A stretch of 64,000 nt of DNA from Porphyromonas sp. COT-239 OH1446. GTDB taxonomy: Bacteria; Bacteroidota; Bacteroidia; Bacteroidales; Porphyromonadaceae. The DNA lies in the NCBI RefSeq assembly GCF_000768875.1, contig NZ_JRAO01000015.1, forward strand, positions 163,828 to 227,827, in the 5' to 3' direction. The notes beneath the pieces are model-generated. The model was not told where the DNA came from, did no database searches, and saw nothing but the letters and a program-made list of their open reading frames with translations. This document shows, piece after piece, positions 34,999 to 44,380 of this stretch (positions within the stretch are counted from its first letter, which is position 1; each line of letters starts with the position of its first letter). Made by a program: the position numbers and the translations under genes.

Positions 34999-36177
34999 AT
35001 GAAACCAATCCGTATCGGCCTCCTGCCCCGCATCCTCATCGCCATCGTGATGGGGGTAACCCTCGGAGGATGGCTTCCCCTGGGCCTAGTCCGCCTCTTC
35101 TCGACAATTAACGCCCTCTTCAGTGAGCTCTTGAGCTTCTCCATCCCCCTGATCATCCTGGCCTTAGTAACCGTGGCCATTGCCGACATCGGCCGTAGCG
35201 CAGGGCGGATGCTCCTGATGACCGTCTCGATTGCCTATGGGGCGACGCTGCTCTCGGGTCTGATCGCTTTCGGCACAGGGATGCTTACCTTCCCGAGCCT
35301 CATCGACAGCAGCACCCCACTACAGCAGATGGAGGTCAGCACGGTCGTAGAGCCCTACTTTAGCATCTCCATCCCTCCACTGATGGGGGTGATGACAGCT
35401 CTCGTTACCGCCTTCGTCCTGGGGCTCGGCCTCGCCTCTCTCGAGAGCGTGGCCCTCAAGAGCGTAGCCCGAGACTTCAAGGAGATCATCACACGCCTGA
35501 TCGCCTCGGTCATCATTCCCCTGCTGCCGATCTATATCTTCGGGATCTTCGCCTGCATGACCTCGCTGGGGCAGGTGTACAGCATCCTCGAAGTCTTTGT
35601 CAAGATCATTGGGGTGATCTTCGTCCTGCATATCGGGCTCTTGCTCTTTCAGTTCACCATCGCAGGACTGATCACTGGGCGCAACCCCCTACGCCTGCTC
35701 TCGACCATGCTGCCCGCCTACTTCACCGCCCTGGGGACGCAGTCCTCGGCAGCTACGATCCCCGTCTCGCTCGAGCAGACCCGACGCAATGGGGTCTCGG
35801 ACGAGGTCGCTAGCTTCGTCATCCCCCTCTGCGCTACCATACACCTCTCGGGCAGTACGCTCAAGATAGTCTGCTGCTCGCTGGCTCTGATGATGATGCT
35901 GGGAATGCCGATCGACGGCATGCAGTACATCGGCTTCATCTGTATGCTCGGGGTAACGATGGTAGCCGCCCCAGGCGTCCCCGGAGGGGCTATCATGGCC
36001 TGCCTCGGCATCCTACAGTCGATGCTCGGCTTCGACGAGGGGGCGCAGGCCCTCATGATCGCCCTCTACATCGCCATGGATAGCTTCGGCACAGCCTGCA
36101 ACGTAACGGGCGACGGAGCGATCGCACTCATCGTCGATCGCCTTAGCCAGCGCAGCCGAGCTCGGGCAGCGGCCTAG
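34999..36177 (+). CDS. Sodium:dicarboxylate/amino-acid symporter (DAACS family)
   Basis: A 392-residue transporter of the GltPh/SstT fold importing acidic or small neutral amino acids, or dicarboxylates, with Na+ or H+. The start chosen is ATG 34999 (MKPIRIGLLPRILIAIV). Eight membrane helices and the re-entrant loop signature LGTQSSAATIPVSLEQ are visible, with the second loop region at VAAPGVPGGAIMACLGIL and DSFGTACNVTGDGAIAL near the C-terminus. The exact substrate cannot be read from these motifs. Confidence 0.88.
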   Translation: MKPIRIGLLPRILIAIVMGVTLGGWLPLGLVRLFSTINALFSELLSFSIPLIILALVTVAIADIGRSAGRMLLMTVSIAYGATLLSGLIAFGTGMLTFPSLIDSSTPLQQMEVSTVVEPYFSISIPPLMGVMTALVTAFVLGLGLASLESVALKSVARDFKEIITRLIASVIIPLLPIYIFGIFACMTSLGQVYSILEVFVKIIGVIFVLHIGLLLFQFTIAGLITGRNPLRLLSTMLPAYFTALGTQSSAATIPVSLEQTRRNGVSDEVASFVIPLCATIHLSGSTLKIVCCSLALMMMLGMPIDGMQYIGFICMLGVTMVAAPGVPGGAIMACLGILQSMLGFDEGAQALMIALYIAMDSFGTACNVTGDGAIALIVDRLSQRSRARAAA

Positions 36178-36230
36178 CCGCCCTCGAAGATCCTCCCCTT
36201 CGGACGACAAAGACTTGGTCTCTAGAGACA

Positions 36231-36265
36231 ATTTGGGGAGGGCTCGCTATGAGCCCTCCCCAAAT
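36231..36265. terminator. Convergent 15-bp perfect hairpin
   Basis: ATTTGGGGAGGGCTC (36231-36245) pairs with 36251-36265 around loop GCTAT, between the symporter and the nuclease operon. Confidence 0.7.
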
Positions 36266-36286
36266 CGCAGGAGTTTACCAAGACAA

Positions 36287-37438
36287 CTACAGACCAGGCC
36301 AAAAGCTAGCCTCTGGAGCTTCAGCCTCGACACGCTCCTCAAGCCTATCCTCGAGGTTGTGGAAGAGGTCTAGACCCGTGCGCTGCTCCAGCTCGTCGAT
36401 CGAGATCGCCAGCGAGGAGAGCTCCAGTAGTGCGGGATACTTCTTGTGATCTGTCCAGAAAGCAATCGCCTTGTAGAGATCCCCTCGCTTGAGCAGGAGA
36501 GCCATCCAGTAGTGCTTGGGCACTACCATCTTGCCTCGGATTCTCTTGGGCTCGACCTGGTCATCACGGATCGTCCCCCCCTTGGCCACATAGAGAACCT
36601 CTCGAAATGCCCCGTCTCGACCCCAGTCTTGCACCTTCTGCTCGAGCCGAGACCATACCCCTGCATTATGATCCTGTCGCTGAGGGCTCATGTTGGTGTA
36701 GTAGAAGGTCTGCTCGTTGGCCTCACGACTGTAGTAACGATCACTCGAGGCGACCATATGACCTCGGCTGAAGCCCGTACCTCTGAACCAATGATCCTTA
36801 TTATCAAAGCCTGTAGCGTACTCCTCGGGCACTTTCGGATCCCAAGCCCAAGCGTCAGTGCGCTTGGGGTAGTTACGGGCCGACGTAATGGGGTCGAAGG
36901 TCAGGGCAACCCAGCGAGGATGCCGACGCTGGACGTCGTACTCGAGAGAGAAGTTTACCACACCCTCACTGTAGTGGGAGACAAAGTAGTTCCCATCAGC
37001 CTCATTGAGCTTGGGGACTTCGATGCGGGCGGCATCGCCCTGGATATGCTTTCCACTGGTCTGCTCGATCTTGAGCACCTTGGTCTCCGAACCCGAGGCG
37101 AAGTGCAGCTCCGCAGTACGCAGCCCACCCTCATTGCGCTCAAGCACAATGGCAATGCTCTGCTCTGCTCCTATGCCTCCCTCGATGCGATCGGCCTTGA
37201 CCCATGCGGCAGCCCCCTCGGGAGCGATCTTCATCCGCCAGGGACTAGAGGCACTCACCCGAACGAAAAAGGCATCTCCACCAGCAGGCGAGACCTTCTT
37301 GTCGGCCTCCGAGCCCAGGAACTGCACGACAAGCGGCCCATCAGGCCCGGGGATGTCGGGCTTGGACTTAGGATCGCAGCTCGCCAGCAGAGCCAGGGCC
37401 AGGAGGCTGACCAGTAGACGACTAAACAAATGCTTCAT
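36287..37438 (-). CDS. DNA/RNA non-specific endonuclease lipoprotein with BACON-like domain
   Basis: A 383-residue lipoprotein (lipobox LALLASC, Cys 21). Residues ~35-128 look like a BACON domain (SPAGGDAFFVRVSASSPWRM and ending KIEQTSG). The rest is a NucA/Serratia-type beta-beta-alpha-metal nuclease: GTGFSRGHMVASSDR with the catalytic His227, then FYYTNMSPQRQDHNAGVWSR with Asn residues 249 and 258 in metal-binding positions. The usual DRGH motif reads SRGH here. It probably degrades DNA and RNA at the cell surface or in the periplasm. It is the last gene of the 43493-36287 operon. Confidence 0.9.
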   Translation of the reverse strand: MKHLFSRLLVSLLALALLASCDPKSKPDIPGPDGPLVVQFLGSEADKKVSPAGGDAFFVRVSASSPWRMKIAPEGAAAWVKADRIEGGIGAEQSIAIVLERNEGGLRTAELHFASGSETKVLKIEQTSGKHIQGDAARIEVPKLNEADGNYFVSHYSEGVVNFSLEYDVQRRHPRWVALTFDPITSARNYPKRTDAWAWDPKVPEEYATGFDNKDHWFRGTGFSRGHMVASSDRYYSREANEQTFYYTNMSPQRQDHNAGVWSRLEQKVQDWGRDGAFREVLYVAKGGTIRDDQVEPKRIRGKMVVPKHYWMALLLKRGDLYKAIAFWTDHKKYPALLELSSLAISIDELEQRTGLDLFHNLEDRLEERVEAEAPEASFWPGL

Positions 37439-37462
37439 ATCTCAACGGCTCTTGGGGCAGGA

Positions 37463-39853
37463 CTATTCTACCTCAGGAGCTTTGCCGAGGAAGCTCAGCC
37501 CTGCATCCGTCTTGATATAGTCCACATACAGCGTACGCTGCCACTGGGCAGCCTCGTCGAAGCTCTTACTGGGCTTCTTGACGCTCTTCTTGCGCTTGAG
37601 GACGATGTCCATCCCGGCAGGCTTCTTGTCAGCTGTCAGCCAGGGCTGAGGCTCTCCCGAGGCATTGGCCGCAGCCCCGATGAAGTCTACGAGAGTCTTG
37701 CCGTAGTAGAGTGCCACATTGTCATTACCGTTGAAGTTCAACACAACATCGTCCTTGACCACACCCTCAGCGGTATAGAGGTTGGCAGACTTGTGAGCAT
37801 AGAGCTGAGTTGCCCCTGCGGCGAGCTTGCCCGTGAGCTTGAGGGACTTGTCCCCAGGCACGAGGGTGTTCTCGCCCGAGAAGTTCTCCAGCACGAGGCT
37901 ATAGGCCGAGAGGTCGATCTCCTTGGCCGTAGGGTTGTAGATCTGTAGGTATTTCTCAGTTCCCTTACCCTCGACATAGGCCGAGATGATGGGGTGATCC
38001 TCCGAGGGTTGAGGCTCGGGCTGAGGGTCTGGGGAGACGGGACCCTCCTGGCAGCGACTGCCCTTGAGGTCGAGATCGCCGAAGGTGCGGCTCCAAAGGG
38101 CGAACTGCTTCTTGTTTTGGAAGACAGAGAGCAGCAAGATCCCCGTGATGCTACCATTGCCCGTGGGCGTAGCCTCGCCCTTGTAAGTGCTGTGGAAGGA
38201 GATGGGCAGCGAGAGTGGCTGCACACCCTCCAGGGTTGCGGTCGCACAGTCTGTGAGCGTGTGGTACATGGTGCCCTTGGTACGCTCATTGAGCTTGCCC
38301 TTGGCCTCCTTGATCTGCACACCGCTGACCTTCACCAGCACGTTCTCGTACTTACCGGCATAGATGTCCGAGAGCTTGGCGTCGATAGGCTCGACGGCCT
38401 TGGTCTTGCCCGTTGCGCTGACACGAGTGTCCGCATCGTCGAGGGCAGAGAAATCGATCTGAAGGCCACCGCCCTGGTAGCGCAGAGCCTTAGCCCCCTT
38501 GACGCTGACCTTGAGCACATCACCAGCCTTGAGCTTATTGCTCACGTTACTCTTCAGGCGTAGGCTAACCCCCTTGTCGCCGTCCTGCACGGTGATGTTC
38601 TTGAGGCTAACGAGGTTGTTGGCCTCGATATTGTTGAGCAGTACGGCCTCGAAAGCAAACTCCTCATTGATCACCTTGCCCGTAGCATCGACCTCGCCGA
38701 GCTTGGTCAAGAGGTCTGCCAATTTGCCAGTGGCAGGCGTTGGATCAGGATCGGGATTGGGACCGGGGCTAGGGGTACAGGCCTGGCCCGTGAAGGCAAT
38801 ATCGCTCAGATCACGAGGCCAAAGGTTGAGGTTCTTGCGCTCCCCGCTCTTCGAGTGAGTCAAGATACCTGTGATAGTACCATTGAGCTTGGACATCTCC
38901 TCACCCTTAAACTTAGCATAGGCCGAGACAGCCACGCTCAGATCGCCCACAGAGGCTGGGGGCGTCGTCGCACAGTCTGTCAGAGCTGAGTACTTCGTCC
39001 CGCTGGCACGATCATTGAGCTTACCCTGAGGGTTCTTGAACTGTACCCCCTGGACGGAGACAAGGATGCTCTCGTGCTTACCGGTATAGATATCAGCGAG
39101 AGTCAGATCCGTAGGCTTGACCTCTACCTGGTCGCCCGAGGCCTTGACCGCCTCGGCAGCCCCTGCCACGCCTGTGTAGTCGATCTGTAGCACGCCACCC
39201 ATATAGCGAGACACCTTCGTCCCCTTAGTCTTGAAGGTCAATAGAGTCCCTCGCTTGAAAGTGCCGTCAGAGGCCAAACGCACAGCGATGCCGACCTTGC
39301 CTGCCTGCACAGTGATATTCTTACGGCTGGTGCTGTTGCTCTGCTCATAGTCGCTGATCACAACGGCCTGGAAGGTCTCGTCCTCGGTGAGCGTTACATC
39401 GCTACCCTTATCATACTTTTTGATGAAGTCTGCTAGAGGCATTCCCTCGAACACGATATCGCCACCCTTACCCGCCTGAACAACGGTGAAGGTGAACCGC
39501 TTAATCTTGGCCACCAGCGTGATCTGAGCCGTACGATTAGCCCCGAGGTTGGGGAGCACCTTGACCGTGATGGTGTGCCTACCCTCAGAGCCTCTCGAGG
39601 GGCTGACAGAGATCCAGGGGGCAGTATTGCTCACGCTCCACTCACGGTTCGTGTCGATGGAGAGCTTCTGCTCACCGCCCTCGGCAGGGATGTTGATCTG
39701 ATTGTTCTCTAGTGTTGGGGTGATGATCACCTTGGGCTCTTGGTAGTCGTCGTCGTTGTCTTTGCACGAGGACAAGAGGCCCAACCCTAGCCCGCCTGAG
39801 AGGAGGCCGAGGGATAGAAGCTTGAGGCTTCGGAGCATGGATGAAGAGGTCAT
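37463..39853 (-). CDS. Large surface lipoprotein: BACON, two DUF5689-like OB-fold repeats, lamin-tail domain
   Basis: A 796-residue lipoprotein (lipobox LGLLSSC, Cys 30). In order: a BACON-like domain (about 46-130; NREWSVSNTAPWISVSPSRG), two similar repeats (about 140-350 and 375-610) each with a KNITVQ, a G.LQIDF/Y and a KLN-R-SGTKY/KGTMY segment typical of DUF5689/OB-fold proteins, then a lamin-tail-like domain (about 630-760; KYLQIYNPTAKEIDLSAYSL). OB-fold and lamin-tail domains are the accessory parts of ExeM-type extracellular nucleases. Here they sit in a separate protein next to a nuclease, which suggests binding of nucleic acid at the surface. Confidence 0.75.
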   Translation of the reverse strand: MTSSSMLRSLKLLSLGLLSGGLGLGLLSSCKDNDDDYQEPKVIITPTLENNQINIPAEGGEQKLSIDTNREWSVSNTAPWISVSPSRGSEGRHTITVKVLPNLGANRTAQITLVAKIKRFTFTVVQAGKGGDIVFEGMPLADFIKKYDKGSDVTLTEDETFQAVVISDYEQSNSTSRKNITVQAGKVGIAVRLASDGTFKRGTLLTFKTKGTKVSRYMGGVLQIDYTGVAGAAEAVKASGDQVEVKPTDLTLADIYTGKHESILVSVQGVQFKNPQGKLNDRASGTKYSALTDCATTPPASVGDLSVAVSAYAKFKGEEMSKLNGTITGILTHSKSGERKNLNLWPRDLSDIAFTGQACTPSPGPNPDPDPTPATGKLADLLTKLGEVDATGKVINEEFAFEAVLLNNIEANNLVSLKNITVQDGDKGVSLRLKSNVSNKLKAGDVLKVSVKGAKALRYQGGGLQIDFSALDDADTRVSATGKTKAVEPIDAKLSDIYAGKYENVLVKVSGVQIKEAKGKLNERTKGTMYHTLTDCATATLEGVQPLSLPISFHSTYKGEATPTGNGSITGILLLSVFQNKKQFALWSRTFGDLDLKGSRCQEGPVSPDPQPEPQPSEDHPIISAYVEGKGTEKYLQIYNPTAKEIDLSAYSLVLENFSGENTLVPGDKSLKLTGKLAAGATQLYAHKSANLYTAEGVVKDDVVLNFNGNDNVALYYGKTLVDFIGAAANASGEPQPWLTADKKPAGMDIVLKRKKSVKKPSKSFDEAAQWQRTLYVDYIKTDAGLSFLGKAPEVE

Positions 39854-39889
39854 TGCTATTTGATTTTTAGAATAATAAGCATTGGATAC

Positions 39890-40693
39890 TTAGAAGCGAG
39901 GGTTATTGAACGCCACATCTGCTTCACGCAGCAGGAGCAGCTGGGGCGTATCCCGGAAGTAAGTTAAGAGAGCCGTGATGCTCCCCGAACCTTGGGGGAG
40001 GGTCTTGCCTGCGAACTTAGCGTAGCTGCTCGTACGCACTACTAAACGATTGCCTGAGGCATCGACGAGGTTACGATTGACGTTGGGCTGCGCCACCTTG
40101 TTCTCCGGAGAGGCATAGGTAGAGCCTAGCTCGGAGGAAGCGAACTGCACCCCCTCGAGGCGCACCAGCGTACCCGCATCAGCCTTCGAGAGGGTCTTGA
40201 TCTTGCGATCCTTGATCGACAGCTCGCCTCGGCCAGCCTTGATGAGGGCCATGGGGACGAGCTTCTCAGGATAATAGGCCGTCTCGTAGCGAGGCTCTAG
40301 GGAGCGATAGCCGAGGTTGATCTGCTCGCCATATCGGCCGAGGGTCATGCCTTGGGCGCGCAGCCAGATGCGAGAGCCCTGGGGGTAGAGGGCACTGAGA
40401 TTGCCCATTGAGAGCTTGAGCTCAATCCCTCCTGTTTGGTCTGCAATGTAGCACGACTTGTAGAGGTTACCCTCGGTATCGTCCGAGACCATAATAGCCT
40501 CGACGACGACCTCTTCCTCGATAGTCGTTGCCCCCCCCCTATAGAGGTTCTTGAGGGCTGCTACAGTATGCGTTGAGGTCAGCTGTACTGATGGGCTATC
40601 GCCTGTATCCTTAGGTTCTTCGGGGCGATTATACTTACAAGAGCTCACGAAGACCAGGCTCAAAGCCAAAAAGATATAGGATAATGCTTTCAT
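39890..40693 (-). CDS. DUF5689-like lipoprotein
   Basis: A 267-residue lipoprotein (MKALSYIFLALSLVFVSSC, Cys 19) with one copy of the OB-fold-like unit found twice in the next gene: EEEVVVEAIMVSDDTEGNLY, GGIELKLSMGN, and later LVRLEGVQFASSE and LLTYFRDTPQLLL. It probably sits on the outer membrane beside the TonB receptor encoded 13 bases upstream, much as SusD-type proteins partner SusC, but no SusD-like sequence is present. Confidence 0.75.
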   Translation of the reverse strand: MKALSYIFLALSLVFVSSCKYNRPEEPKDTGDSPSVQLTSTHTVAALKNLYRGGATTIEEEVVVEAIMVSDDTEGNLYKSCYIADQTGGIELKLSMGNLSALYPQGSRIWLRAQGMTLGRYGEQINLGYRSLEPRYETAYYPEKLVPMALIKAGRGELSIKDRKIKTLSKADAGTLVRLEGVQFASSELGSTYASPENKVAQPNVNRNLVDASGNRLVVRTSSYAKFAGKTLPQGSGSITALLTYFRDTPQLLLLREADVAFNNPRF

Positions 40694-40706
40694 ATTCGTC
40701 TAGAAC

Positions 40707-43493
40707 TTAGAATTGAAGGGAAGTATTGAAGAAGAAAGTTGTCCCATACACATACGAGTACTTCGAGTCGAAGGGAGCATAGAGTTTACTCTGCCCATCC
40801 TCGCCTCGGATGGTGCGCACACGCAGCTGCTCGAATCCACTGCTCACAAGGCTCTTGTTGTTGAGCACGTTATTGACCGAGAGGTTGAAGCGCAGGAAGA
40901 CATCTCTCTTGATGCGCCAGGAGTAGCCGGCATAAAGATCTACAGTGAAGCCATCCCGAAGCCTCTCTGGCATGATGTAGCGAGCATCTAGCTCCGCCCG
41001 CCCACGATCGGTACGGGTTGTAGGGGCCATGGAGATATAGCTACGACCGAAGTAATTGGCATTGACCCCGAAGGTGCCGTACCAAGGGGCACGATAGGTC
41101 AGCCCGAGGGTAGCAGCTGTCTGTGGAGTGCCTGAGACGTTAAGCCCCTTCCAATAAACGACATCTTGGTCGACTGTGCGGTGCGAATTGTCTATCGTCT
41201 GAATGTACTCGGGATTGCTGTCATACTGGTATTGTCCAAGGGCAAGGGCTGCCGTAGCCGATAGGGTTGGCGAGAGCTTAGCCTCGAAGCCAGCCTCTAG
41301 CCCCAGGTGGCGAGTGGCAATGCCCGAGAGAGCGTAGTTAGAGAAGGAGGCCTGGGTATCGTCGTAGAAGTTCATCGTCCTAGCCTTGTCAGCAATACGA
41401 GTATAGAAAGCTGTTAGACGACCACGCAGCCAGGGCAGACGTACCACATAGCTCATATCGGCCGAGAGCATGCGCTCACGCTGAGGTCGGGTGATGTAGC
41501 TATTTCGGGTTCGAGGAGAGACGAAGACGTTGATAAAGTGAGGGGCCTGCTCGAGGTAAGCCCCGTTGAGAACGAGGTAATGCCTACCGCTGAGCTTGTA
41601 GGTCAGCCCGAGCTTAGCTCCAAGGTCTAGGAAGCCTAAGCGATCCGACTCCCCCTTGGAGTTGTTGGGGAATAGCCCTCGACGATAGTCTCCAATGCGC
41701 TGCATAGAGGTCTGTGTCAAAGAGAGAGCAGCATAGGCGTCGAAGGAGCGATGGGTATAGCGAGTATTGAGCCAGAGCTGATAACGATCTGTCAGCGAAC
41801 GATAGCTATAGCCGAAGCGATCCCCCTTGCGGACGATACGATCAGGATGATCAAGGTCGATCTGTACCTTGGAGGGATCTCCACCGAAGTCTCTCTCGGC
41901 GAACTTATCTATATCATGTAAATAATCCGCACCCAAGAGATCTCCAACCTCAGCATAGTTGTCCGTATTATTGCGACGCAGATTGAGCCCAGCCTCGAGG
42001 CTCAGGCTAGGAGAGATCGTCCAGCTGGCCGAGGAGGCCAGTGCAAGTTCTCTCTGATCCGTATGTCGGTTCTCAATCATGTAGAGAGCCTTGCGCCCAG
42101 AGGCAATGAGCTTGCCCGAGGCGTCGTAGGTATCACGCACGTTAGAGCGGTTGATCCTATAGAGCTTGTCCCAGTCGATGTAGCGGGTATTGGGATCGCT
42201 GCGCCACAGCTCCTCATAGATGCCTGCCGTCTCGGGGTCTTGTCCGTTGGGGCCAGCCATTCGGGTGAAGTAGCTCGGCATATAGCGGTAGTAGTCAGGG
42301 CGAGGGTCGGGAGCATTGTACCAGTTGAGCGACGAGTAAGAGTTGAAGCCGAAGCGATAGCTGAGGGTTGTATTCACACTCAGCCTCTTGTCAGGAGTGG
42401 AGAAGTAGTGCGAGAGCTGTAGGATCGGCTCGTGGTTGCTGCGTTCACGAGCATTGCGCCACTTGCCCCCCTGACGACCCATATTGGGGTTGTAGAAGTT
42501 CGACCCAACGAGGTCGTAAGCCTCCTGCGTGGAGGCACTGGCTACGCCTCGGCGTGTGGGAGCAGCAAAGGCCACAAGGCCTAGGCTGTGGCGGGCATTG
42601 AGTCGCTTCTCGACAGAGACGAAGTAGCTATAGGCGTCATAATGCTGGCCACGGACATAGGAATGCAGTCCATCACCCCAGCGGCGGCCGAGCGAGAGGG
42701 CTAGCGACCAACCACTCTGTAGCTGCCCCGTCGTTAGGGTCATCATCGCTCTATTGGTATAGGTACGGTTGCTGTTGGAGTAAGTGAGGCGACGCTGCGC
42801 TCCGTAGGCTGAGGCACGGGTGAGGACGTTGTTGCTCCCCCCCACTCCTCCAAAACCCGAACTCGTGGGCTCCATCGTCTCGGAGGTCATTTGGTTGCGC
42901 ACAACGTCGTTGAGCCCGCCCCATAGGCTCCAGACGGAGTAACCATTGTTGAGGTCGTTCATGGGGACTCCGTTGAGCATCTGCTCCGAGTATTGGTTGT
43001 CATAGCCTCTGATGCGGAAGCGAGCGGAGCTGAAGGTATAGCTGGCAGCACTGTTGAAGGGGTCTCGTGAGGCGGTCAATAGCCCCCCAATATCGGTCGA
43101 CCCCTCCTCCGAGAGATCATCCACGAGGGTCAGTCCCTCGAGCGAGAGATCTGAGCTCTGGCCGAGGGGCACGAGGCGCAAGATGCTCTCTCGGCTCTGC
43201 CCCTTCTGCGAGGCCTGCCAAATGTATTGCATCGGTTCGTAGCCTGGGGCCATGATGGTGATGGTATAGCGACCTTCCTGGGGAAGGCTCAGCATATACT
43301 GACCCAAGGCATCGACCGTCGTACGCAGGCGAACAACCTTTGAACCATGATAACCAAAGACCGACACCTCTGCCTGAGTGATCGGCTTGTCTGTAGACTG
43401 ATCTCTGAGTTGCCACTTGAGAGGGCCTTGTTGGGCCAAGGCCAAGCCCGTCGATAGGGCGAGGGCGGCAAGGGCGTGAAGCAGTTTATTCAT
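40707..43493 (-). CDS. TonB-dependent receptor
   Basis: A 928-residue outer-membrane transporter. Signal peptide MNKLLHALAALALSTGLALA, a carboxypeptidase-regulatory-like domain (about 25-110; LKWQLRDQSTDKPITQAEVS), a plug with FRIRGYDNQYSEQMLNGVPM and SGFGGVGGSNNVLT, and a long barrel ending VYGTTFFFNTSLQF. The absence of a SusD partner separates it from glycan SusCD systems. It heads an operon with two OB-fold-like lipoproteins and a nuclease, so I infer import of nucleic-acid breakdown products or DNA-bound nutrients. A promoter lies at 43638-43672. Confidence 0.88.
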   Translation of the reverse strand: MNKLLHALAALALSTGLALAQQGPLKWQLRDQSTDKPITQAEVSVFGYHGSKVVRLRTTVDALGQYMLSLPQEGRYTITIMAPGYEPMQYIWQASQKGQSRESILRLVPLGQSSDLSLEGLTLVDDLSEEGSTDIGGLLTASRDPFNSAASYTFSSARFRIRGYDNQYSEQMLNGVPMNDLNNGYSVWSLWGGLNDVVRNQMTSETMEPTSSGFGGVGGSNNVLTRASAYGAQRRLTYSNSNRTYTNRAMMTLTTGQLQSGWSLALSLGRRWGDGLHSYVRGQHYDAYSYFVSVEKRLNARHSLGLVAFAAPTRRGVASASTQEAYDLVGSNFYNPNMGRQGGKWRNARERSNHEPILQLSHYFSTPDKRLSVNTTLSYRFGFNSYSSLNWYNAPDPRPDYYRYMPSYFTRMAGPNGQDPETAGIYEELWRSDPNTRYIDWDKLYRINRSNVRDTYDASGKLIASGRKALYMIENRHTDQRELALASSASWTISPSLSLEAGLNLRRNNTDNYAEVGDLLGADYLHDIDKFAERDFGGDPSKVQIDLDHPDRIVRKGDRFGYSYRSLTDRYQLWLNTRYTHRSFDAYAALSLTQTSMQRIGDYRRGLFPNNSKGESDRLGFLDLGAKLGLTYKLSGRHYLVLNGAYLEQAPHFINVFVSPRTRNSYITRPQRERMLSADMSYVVRLPWLRGRLTAFYTRIADKARTMNFYDDTQASFSNYALSGIATRHLGLEAGFEAKLSPTLSATAALALGQYQYDSNPEYIQTIDNSHRTVDQDVVYWKGLNVSGTPQTAATLGLTYRAPWYGTFGVNANYFGRSYISMAPTTRTDRGRAELDARYIMPERLRDGFTVDLYAGYSWRIKRDVFLRFNLSVNNVLNNKSLVSSGFEQLRVRTIRGEDGQSKLYAPFDSKYSYVYGTTFFFNTSLQF

Positions 43494-43637
43494 TTCTAAC
43501 GATTAAGAGTAATCCCGACGAATAGGTGTATAGGCCGATCCTGCACTCAGTCTCGGCGACCAAGCTCAGCCTTGGGGAGGGCTCTCAGATGTAGAAACGT
43601 TGCTCTGCTAGGATGTACTCCCACGACTAAGCAATCC

Positions 43638-43672
43638 CAAAGATAGAGATAATTCGAGACTATTGTCCCAAA
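43638..43672 (-). promoter_or_regulatory. Promoter of the receptor-nuclease operon
   Basis: TATCTTTG (43645-43638) is an exact -7 match; TTTG (43672-43669) lies 23 bases upstream. The leader to ATG 43493 would be about 140 bases. I see no riboswitch-like fold in it. The rest of the 43494-43822 gap holds only a small hairpin. Confidence 0.55.
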
Positions 43673-43732
43673 GGAGAACAAACGAGAGGCCTAAATTTGA
43701 CTTAGGTGGGCAGGGTAAGATCAAGGTGAAAG

Positions 43733-43753
43733 GGGGAGACAGAGGCTCTCCCC
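43733..43753 (-). terminator. Possible terminator after the ATPase/TOPRIM-like pair
   Basis: GGGGAGA (43733-43739) pairs with TCTCCCC (43747-43753); on the minus strand a modest pyrimidine run (CCTTTCACCTTG) follows. It lies about 70 bases past the second gene. Confidence 0.4.
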
Positions 43754-43822
43754 ATGAAGAGCGCACGCATCACGGCATCCGTTAGCAAAGGGATAAGCCC
43801 TCAATGGAGAGATAGCTACGGG

Positions 43823-44380
43823 CTAAAAGAGTCTCCGAATATGATCGAGATCAGCTTGGTAACTGTTTTGGACTAGATAGCAGAGTAAATCTTGCAGTCT
43901 TTTCATCTCCTCATGAGTACGAAGAGCTGAGAACAGCCTCCTAAATCGAGGATCTTGCTTAGAGGCAACCCTCTTACACTCAGACTTAAACTCCTCAAAA
44001 GAAGAGGGCAAGTCGTAATCGGAGAGATTAATCTGATGATTACTGGCAGAGTTGTTGAGGTCATCGACACAATCGAAGATGAACCGATCCATTGCTGGAC
44101 GCACAACGACTAAGAAGTGGGGTCTATCCTTGTGCTTCTTAATGCTCAGATGTTCAGATCTACAGATCTCCCCAAAATTCTCACAATACTTAGGCTGACG
44201 CTTATCCTCGTCAATGACCCCCAGGGCGAAACTCTCGCCAAACTTCTCCTTCATGGTCTTGGCGACCGTATTGCACCCTTTCTGATGATTGACACCTCCG
44301 CGCAGAGCCCCACAGAGGGACAACAGGCTCTCGACGAGGGCAGTATCGATATAACATTCGGGGATAATATCTTTACTCAT
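43823..44380 (-). CDS. TOPRIM-like partner protein of an ATPase (candidate defence effector)
   Basis: A 185-residue protein starting at ATG 44380, which overlaps the end of the ATPase gene by 8 bases, so the two are translated together. The N-terminus PECYIDTALVESLL fits the TOPRIM pattern E-x3-D-x3-L (Glu 8, Asp 12), and FALGVIDEDKR (Asp 57, Asp 59) fits the second D-x-D motif. The C-terminal half is helical and charged. TOPRIM proteins in OLD, Gabija and PARIS systems are nucleases controlled by an ATPase. Homology is not proven and the protein is short for AriB. Base composition is visibly more AT-rich than neighbours. Confidence 0.5.
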   Translation of the reverse strand: MSKDIIPECYIDTALVESLLSLCGALRGGVNHQKGCNTVAKTMKEKFGESFALGVIDEDKRQPKYCENFGEICRSEHLSIKKHKDRPHFLVVVRPAMDRFIFDCVDDLNNSASNHQINLSDYDLPSSFEEFKSECKRVASKQDPRFRRLFSALRTHEEMKRLQDLLCYLVQNSYQADLDHIRRLF

